A program made the position numbers and the translations under genes. Positions 54,801 through 60,000 of a stretch of DNA of 60,000 bases are shown here, piece after piece; position 1 is the first letter of the stretch, and every line of letters starts with the position of its first letter. Source of the DNA: Takakia lepidozioides (Eukaryota > Streptophyta > Takakiopsida > Takakiales > Takakiaceae); contig CM060734.1 in the NCBI GenBank assembly GCA_030704615.1, positions 15,192,001-15,252,000 of the forward strand, written 5' to 3'. The notes under the pieces are model-generated. The model ran no database searches. It was given only the letters and a program-made list of their open reading frames with translations, and was not told where the DNA came from.

Positions 54801-55160
54801 TCCTGATCTCTCGCTCTCTCTCCCTCTCTTTAATGCTGCTCACAAAACAAAACAAACTAGAGAGGGAGAGACGAGGCAAGAAGTTAAAAAGAGAGAGTGG
54901 GAGGGACAGAGACAAAAGAGAGGGATAGAGTGGGAGGGAGAGGGAGAGGGAGAGAGGGAGAGAGGGGGCAACAAAGAAAAATAAATAAATAATGTGGAGG
55001 GGGGAGTGACTGAGCATTTATTTATTTATTATTTTTGGTTTCCTGATCTCTCCCTCTCTGTCCCTCTCTGTCCCTCTCTTTTGTGCTGCTTAAAAAATAA
55101 AATAAAATAAGAGAGAGAGAGAGAGAGGGGGCAAAAAAGTTAAAAAGAGAGAGGGAGAGG
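54801..55160. repeat. Cluster of related foldback units and CT/GA-rich repeats
   Basis: GGTTTCCTGATCTCTC occurs at 54797 and 55036. ATAAATAAATAA...GAGTGACTGAGCA...TTTATTTATTTATT is a second, smaller palindrome at 54980-55040. Long GAGAGAGG and CTCTCTCC tracts. No coding content. Confidence 0.8.
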
Positions 55161-55426
55161 GAAGACACTGATGTCATGTCAAGACATGGACAAGACCCAC
55201 TAGGGTCATTGTCAATTAAAGACATAAACAGCCCATAAACATGGCACCATCTAACACTTCCATTCCTGTCATGACTTCCCAATTGATTTCACCAATCATT
55301 CATGATAACACAGGGTGGGAGGGCGGGGTTTGTTTATGTATAGGTCATGACAACAAGACAAGCATATAAGCAAGCATCTTGTGTACTGGAAAATCAGATT
55401 GCTGTCGCATGTTCAAATTCCTGTAA

Positions 55427-56134
55427 GTAACCCAAGACATGCACCATGCAAGGCTCCTTGGGTAGGTAAGAACAGCCTGCCCTGCTACAGATTCAAGGTA
55501 TGTTCATACAAGCACCTTGAAGGACCAGCCTGCAATTTACCAAATTTCAAACATGCAACCAAGTAATCTTTTTGGGTTAGGATGTATGGGGCTTCGAGGC
55601 GTAATGTACGGAACTCCCCGGAGGTGTAGTATGGACCGTAGTAGCATGACAAAATATATTGCAACTTCACTCTTTGCCATTTGTAAGTACCCCAAGACAT
55701 GCATCATGCAAGGCTCCTTGGGTAGGTAAGAACAGCCTGTTCTACTACAGATTCAGGATATGTTCATACAAGTACCTTGAAGGACCAGCCTGCAATTAAT
55801 CAGATTTCAAGCATGCAACCAAGTAAACTTCTTGGGCAAGACAAACCATATTGCAGCTTCACACTTGGCCAATTGTAAGTACCCCAAGACATGCATCGTA
55901 CAAGGCCTCTTGGGTAGGTAAGAACAGCCTGCCATTGTACAGATTCAAGACCTGTGTATACAAGCATCTTGATGGACCAGCCTGCAGTTTATCAGACTCC
56001 AAACATGCATGACAAGACAGACTGCAACTTCATTCTACACCATGTACCGTTGCCCCAAGATATGCATCATGTAAGGCATTTTGGCATGGAAGAAAGGCCT
56101 GCCATGTTACAGCATCAAGATATGGACACACATA
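55427..56134 (+). repeat. Degenerate tandem repeat, four copies
   Basis: Copies starting near 55430, 55688, 55878 and 56050 share CCCCAAGACATGCATCATGCAAGG, TTGGGTAGGTAAGAACAGCCTG, GATTCAAG and GGACCAGCCTGCA. Spacings are about 258, 190 and 172 bases. Confidence 0.85.
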
Positions 56135-56137
56135 CAT

Positions 56138-56992
56138 CACTACAACAGATTGCAGTAGTTATGACTGCCAACCCGCGGTAGTCATGGTTTTCCTGACTTT
56201 GACTATGACTGCACCATGTTTTTAATATGAAATTGACCTCCCGCAGTCGTTTGTACGACTATAGTCGTTCATACGACTGTAGTCATATGAACGACTATCT
56301 AAGTAGTCGTCTATATGACTATATCACTCCGGAATGGGCAGAAGGCTGGTCAACGACAATTGACCAGATTTAGCTCACCACTCATAGTCATTTCCATGAC
56401 TACAGTGCACATGGATGAGGTTACATAGTCATGAGGACTACTGGGGATTTTGTAATTTGGTGTGTATAATACAATTAAAACACCATATGATCACATGAAT
56501 GAACAATGGGTGTATTGGTTAGTAGGTAGTGAACTATAAATCTTATATCAAAGAGGTTGTAGGTTCAAACTCCTCTAAGTACAATCAAATAGATATGATG
56601 GCCCTAGGATTAGTAGGCGAGCTAGGGATAGCACGTGACACACTAGATGGGTTGCCACGTGGTTTATTATTATTATTATTATTATAAAATTGCATTATGC
56701 CACGTGGTGCAATGCGGACTGACGTGGCGTCATACATTATTTAAAAATAATAATAATAATAATCAATTGCGCCTCGCCACGTGGCGCGGCAGCGGCGACT
56801 GCAGTATGGTATATATGACTGCAGTGAGAGATATCACTTGGTTCATCTGACTGTAGTCATCTGGACCGTACCATCCTATACTCATTGTATTCACTTGGTT
56901 TGCACGACTTACAGTCATAGAAGTCATATATACCGTTTATGACTGCAGAATAGTTATATATACAGTGATAAATACCGCGATTTGTTGTAGTG
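56138..56992. mobile_element. Non-autonomous CACTA element with 3-bp target duplication
   Basis: The left end CACTACAACAGATTGCAGTA and the right end, read inverted, CACTACAACAAATCGCGGTA match at 17 of 20 positions. Both sides are flanked by CAT (56135-56137, 56993-56995), the 3-bp duplication typical of CACTA. The interior of about 850 bp has no transposase, many ATGACTGCAGT / ATGACTACAGT subterminal motifs, (TTA)n and (AAT)n tracts, and CCACGTGG palindromes. Confidence 0.9.
56500..56590 (+). mobile_element. tRNA-like SINE head inside the CACTA element
   Basis: The A-box-like TGTATTGGTTAGTAGG and B box AGGTTCAAACTCC (56561-56573) have tRNA spacing. No full cloverleaf is present. Confidence 0.45.
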
Positions 56993-57807
56993 CATTTTGA
57001 GTGCCTGAGACCAAGCCCACTTGGCCAAAATAAATCATACAATGCAGGTGGTTGTTCTGATGGCAAAATGAGGCAAATAATCACTGGCAATAGTCCATTA
57101 GAGCTTACCACCATTGTTTTCCAAGAGGCTAATGTCAAGTTTTGCAAGTAGAACCTCACTATACTCCATTCCACATCAGATCCAGGCTTGAAAGAGGCCT
57201 GTCATTGCCTTATTAGGCTGCCATCTTTAAAAAAACCAGGCCTCCTCTTCCTTAGAATCTAACAGCCATTGATGCCTTTACCCTTAAAACATCATTCCTC
57301 TTTGTACCTAGTCTAAGATTCCACAGGCAATGCTGTCAAAGATTCAAGACAGGATAAGATTCAGATGTTGTGCTTCAAGAGACAGGCCTGCCAGGCCGAA
57401 ATGCTCCATCAACGGCAGCAAAACATAAGTCGAAAGTAAGCATCAACATGTCAAACCGGGAGCAAGCGGGCCGAAATCGGGGCTGCAGGCACCAGCCAAG
57501 TCACGACGTCACATAGGGTATGTTCATTTTGCTCACATCCTCATCTGCAAGCTCAAGAGAATTCAAAGCAAGTAGGGATCCTCACTTGGTCCCATCACAA
57601 GCCCCCACAAAAACCAACGGGTTAGTGAGGATTGTGGAACCCCAGGTGAATCACAGACCCCTACACTTGTCATCGATGTCAATTAAGAACCTCAAAAGCA
57701 AGAGAGAAAAACATGAAGTAAAAGGAACCCTAATCACCAAAAGCACCTTGAGCGATTGGGGAAGGTAACTGTGCGCCATCGCCACCAGCAAGCCACCTCC
57801 AGCACAA

Positions 57808-59060
57808 CTAAGGAGAAACGAAGCATACAAGCAACCTTGCTAGGCTTAAGAAGGGAGAGAGAGAGATATACTTCCCCACACAAGCGCCGCTGCGAAACAT
57901 AAAAGCCAGAGGAGGGAAAGAGACGATGTCATCACAACGGGGTCTCCCGCCTATGAGAAGAGACAAGGCTTCTCTGACTCCAATGCCCTCCCAAATTGCG
58001 GCAAAATTGCTTTCTCTCCCACAATTGGCAATGCCTCCCGCATGTACTGTTATCTCCCAGTCAGATGTGACCCAAAAATATTGGGGTGATTTAACGTATG
58101 TCGGGTTTGCGGCATGTATGCCATGCATTCCTCTGGCTGCATCCCACAACAAATTTTTGCCCCAATGCACACAATTGAGAAATGTAAATGGGTGCCCACC
58201 TAATGGGAGGTTGTGCCAATTGTATTCAAAACCTATTGGCATAATATCCTCCAAGCCCACCAGCTCACAGAAACGGCGATGGATTGGTACACGACATTCT
58301 GGGCAAGCGCCTATCCGCAAGGATGTCTAGATAAGACACGTAGGATGGAACATATGTCCACATGATCTAAGCACATGACATCCCTCTGGGCCGTAAAGAT
58401 TCATGCACATCGAACAAAGTGTGTCATTTGATATCCATGACGGCAAAATGTCTCATGGTATCTCCTCCCTCTCGGCCGCGTCGATATGGCTGCTCATCCT
58501 TGTTGTGGTGTCTCACTCCTTCTCTATCTCTAATTCCCAGTTTATGCTTCTGTTCGATTTCAAAATTATGTGCTCACATTGATCGAACATAGATTCCACA
58601 TCTGCCCAATTGGTATACCCGACAAACATGCTTGATGCGTTTGCATGTTGTCATAAATGCTATCCACGCTACGGTTTGACATACATGCGACACGTTGCAA
58701 AGCTGACAGTGCCCGCTCTACCCGTGCTTCTCTGGAGGCCAGGTGGGTCGCCCATTGTACCCAATTCTCCCAATCGTCATCCAATGGCACCCATGCTCGA
58801 ATCTCCAATGCTTTTGACAAGCGCCATGCAGTTGTCATGGCAATGTCCTGCTCCCTTGTAACACGATCGACATCAGACCTGGTATCGGATTGAATGGCTA
58901 CCCTCAAGCATTCCCCGATTTCCACTACTGGTTCTTTTTCTTTTCTTCTTCTCTCATTCGCAATTCGCTGTTCCTCAACCATGGTTTTATCGGCCGCAAG
59001 GTCAAGGACATCGGGCGCGCGGTCGATAAGCCAATATATTTTTGTGGAAAAATCTTGTTT
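57808..59060 (-). pseudogene. RING-finger protein relic
   Basis: Minus strand from about 59060: APDVLDLAADKTMVEEQRI, then a charged, coiled-coil-like part (ANERRRKEKEPVVEIGE), WVQWATHLASREARVERAL, and stops near 58566-58440. The RING follows: LCSMCMNLYGPEGCHVLR, SCGHMFHPTCL, a TAG at 58327-58329, and ACPECRVPIHRRFCEL. The C-x2-C, C-x-H-x3-H-x2-C, C-P-x-C spacing fits a RING-type E3 ligase, which transfers ubiquitin from E2 to substrate. Downstream the frame goes on for about 100 residues (WHNLPLGGHPFTFLN) and runs into the leader repeat near 57905. Dead by stops. Confidence 0.55.
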
Positions 59061-60000
59061 TGGTGGGAGTAGCTTCTGTGGGTATGTCTTTGGGGTAGAG
59101 TACTTGCTCCATAGCCATGTTAATCTATCGTTGGGGATAAGCCCTATGTAGCAGCCATTTTGTGCATATATACTAGAAAGGCGGGGGCCCATGCGGATTA
59201 GTGGTTGAGCATGTTGGATATCTTTGTCCGGATAACATTCAGCTATGTATATGTGTACGTTGGGGGCCGAGATCGGCTTATGAATGTACATGTTGTCTGT
59301 ATGCTGGATGGGGGTGGCGTGTTGTTGGTGAATATATGTTAGGTAGTCAATATTAGTGGTTTTGTAGAACATGGTGAGAAGGGTGAGATTGTGGTCTGGG
59401 TCACAATCATCATGTGGGCCGAATATGTGGCCCCGAAGGCGTCAGTTGACATTTGGGTTTTAATACCTAGTATGGCTTCAATGACATAGGCATCAAGGTT
59501 ATCAGAGTTATGCGGGGAGGTAGGGTGGGGCATTATGGGGGATAGTGGGGGGTGGGTGGGAGTGTCTTGTGTATTGGCTGGGGAGGTTAGTGTTAGGGAA
59601 GAGTTGCTGGTTGGCATAATATGTTGCATGGCAGGTATTTGAGGAAGGGGATCAGGTTCCATAGATGCGGGGGGGGTGTTAGCGGTGTTTGATGTGCAAA
59701 GTTTGTGGTAAATGGAGGTGGTTGGATGGTCCTATATTGAGGGAGCAAATCTTGGGCCGTGTGTGGGTAGTAAGGGCAGGGAAGATCACAATCAAGGCTA
59801 GTTTTGGTTGTAGCACGCGAAAATTTAGTAGTGAATTCACTTGGCCTTAAAAGTCGGCAACCTGTTGCTGTGATAAGTTGGGTGAGGGTAGTAATGTGGC
59901 GCTCTTTGAAGTAAGTGAGGATGGGAATTTTTTGTTTTGGGTGAGAGAGTTCGACTCGTGATAGGAAAGGACTTGTGATCCATGCGCGTTCCAATGGTGA
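59061..60000 (-). mobile_element. LINE-like fragment (post-RT region), runs off the window
   Basis: On the minus strand AWITSPFLSRVELSHPKQ, IPILTYFKERHITTLTQLI, DAYVIEAILGIKTQMSTD and APNVHIYIAECYPDKD, in two or three frames. This resembles the RT-to-RNase H linker of the LINE at 16.1 kb in style (Pro/Thr/His-rich), but I cannot see RT or RNase H motifs. The border to the RING relic near 59060 lies within one open frame. Confidence 0.45.

Larger units (their letters stand above)
55160..57905 (-). repeat. Diverged third copy of the Penelope-like leader/repeat, interrupted by other repeats
   Basis: GATGTCATGTCAAGACATGGACAAG at 55168-55193 equals the leader end at 52938. TCAAAGCAAGTAGGGATCCTCACTTGG-CCCATCACAAGC (about 57565) and GTTAGTGAGGAT (57621) match the leader at 53750-53800. 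AAGCGCCGCTGCGAAACATAAA at 57883 matches 54070. Between them lie tandem repeats and a CACTA insertion. No ORFs survive. Confidence 0.55.

Noticed and set aside
54460-55017. 185-codon Ser/Leu-rich minus frame
   Set aside because: Produced by CT-rich microsatellites and poly-T; not protein-like.
55427-56134. CRISPR-like array
   Set aside because: Repeats are long, degenerate and unevenly spaced in a plant-type genome; they are ordinary tandem repeats.

Overview
The window is nuclear DNA from a eukaryote, and almost all of it is transposable elements and decayed gene copies. The evidence is chromodomain Ty3/gypsy elements, a plant-type CACTA transposase with GT-AG introns, PLS-type pentatricopeptide (PPR) units, tRNA-derived SINEs and long homopolymer runs. 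Together these point to a streptophyte (land plant or charophyte alga). A Ty3/gypsy element carrying a cytosine-5 DNA methyltransferase and a Penelope-like reverse transcriptase fit a non-flowering lineage better than a seed plant. The species cannot be named from sequence alone.

Layout. 1-5.6 kb: element A, a Ty3/gypsy polyprotein in the order protease tail, C5 DNA methyltransferase, RT, RNase H, integrase, PHD finger, 3' LTR. 5.7-12 kb: element B, a chromodomain Ty3/gypsy element with several frame breaks and a long LTR-like tail. 12-16 kb: mostly non-coding with one decayed unknown gene. 16.1-17.1 kb: 3' end of a LINE with an RNase H domain, joined to a two-ORF Penelope-like element (plus copy, 17.1-22.6 kb) and older leader remnants to 24.4 kb. 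24.6-28 kb: a broken gene of unknown function, an inverted-repeat element and a SET-domain relic on the minus strand. 28.1-32.3 kb: CACTA (En/Spm) transposase pseudogene with recognisable introns. 32.5-35.6 kb: element C, a third Ty3/gypsy element cut off inside RT. 36-44.1 kb: PPR pseudogene units in opposite orientations around a spacer, mixed with WWDNR-motif (OSB-like) segments, a SINE and a CACTA end. 45-47.6 kb (minus): an intron-containing gene resembling a beta-class N4/N6 DNA methyltransferase. 48-54.7 kb (minus): the second Penelope-like copy, bounded by about 740-bp direct repeats. 54.7-58 kb: foldback hairpins, degenerate tandem repeats and a complete non-autonomous CACTA element with a 3-bp target duplication. 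57.8-60 kb (minus): a RING-finger pseudogene fused to a LINE fragment.

There are no bacterial-style operons. The recurring theme is chromatin and DNA-modification modules in or beside mobile elements: C5 methyltransferase and PHD in A, chromodomain in B, SET next to CACTA, and an N4/N6-type methyltransferase next to the Penelope-like copy. The two strongest leads are element A, whose methyltransferase ORF ends in a UAG with a consensus readthrough context in front of the RT frame, and the two-copy Penelope-like element with an unusual gag-like ORF1. Coordinates of degenerate elements are approximate. Identity statements are by eye.
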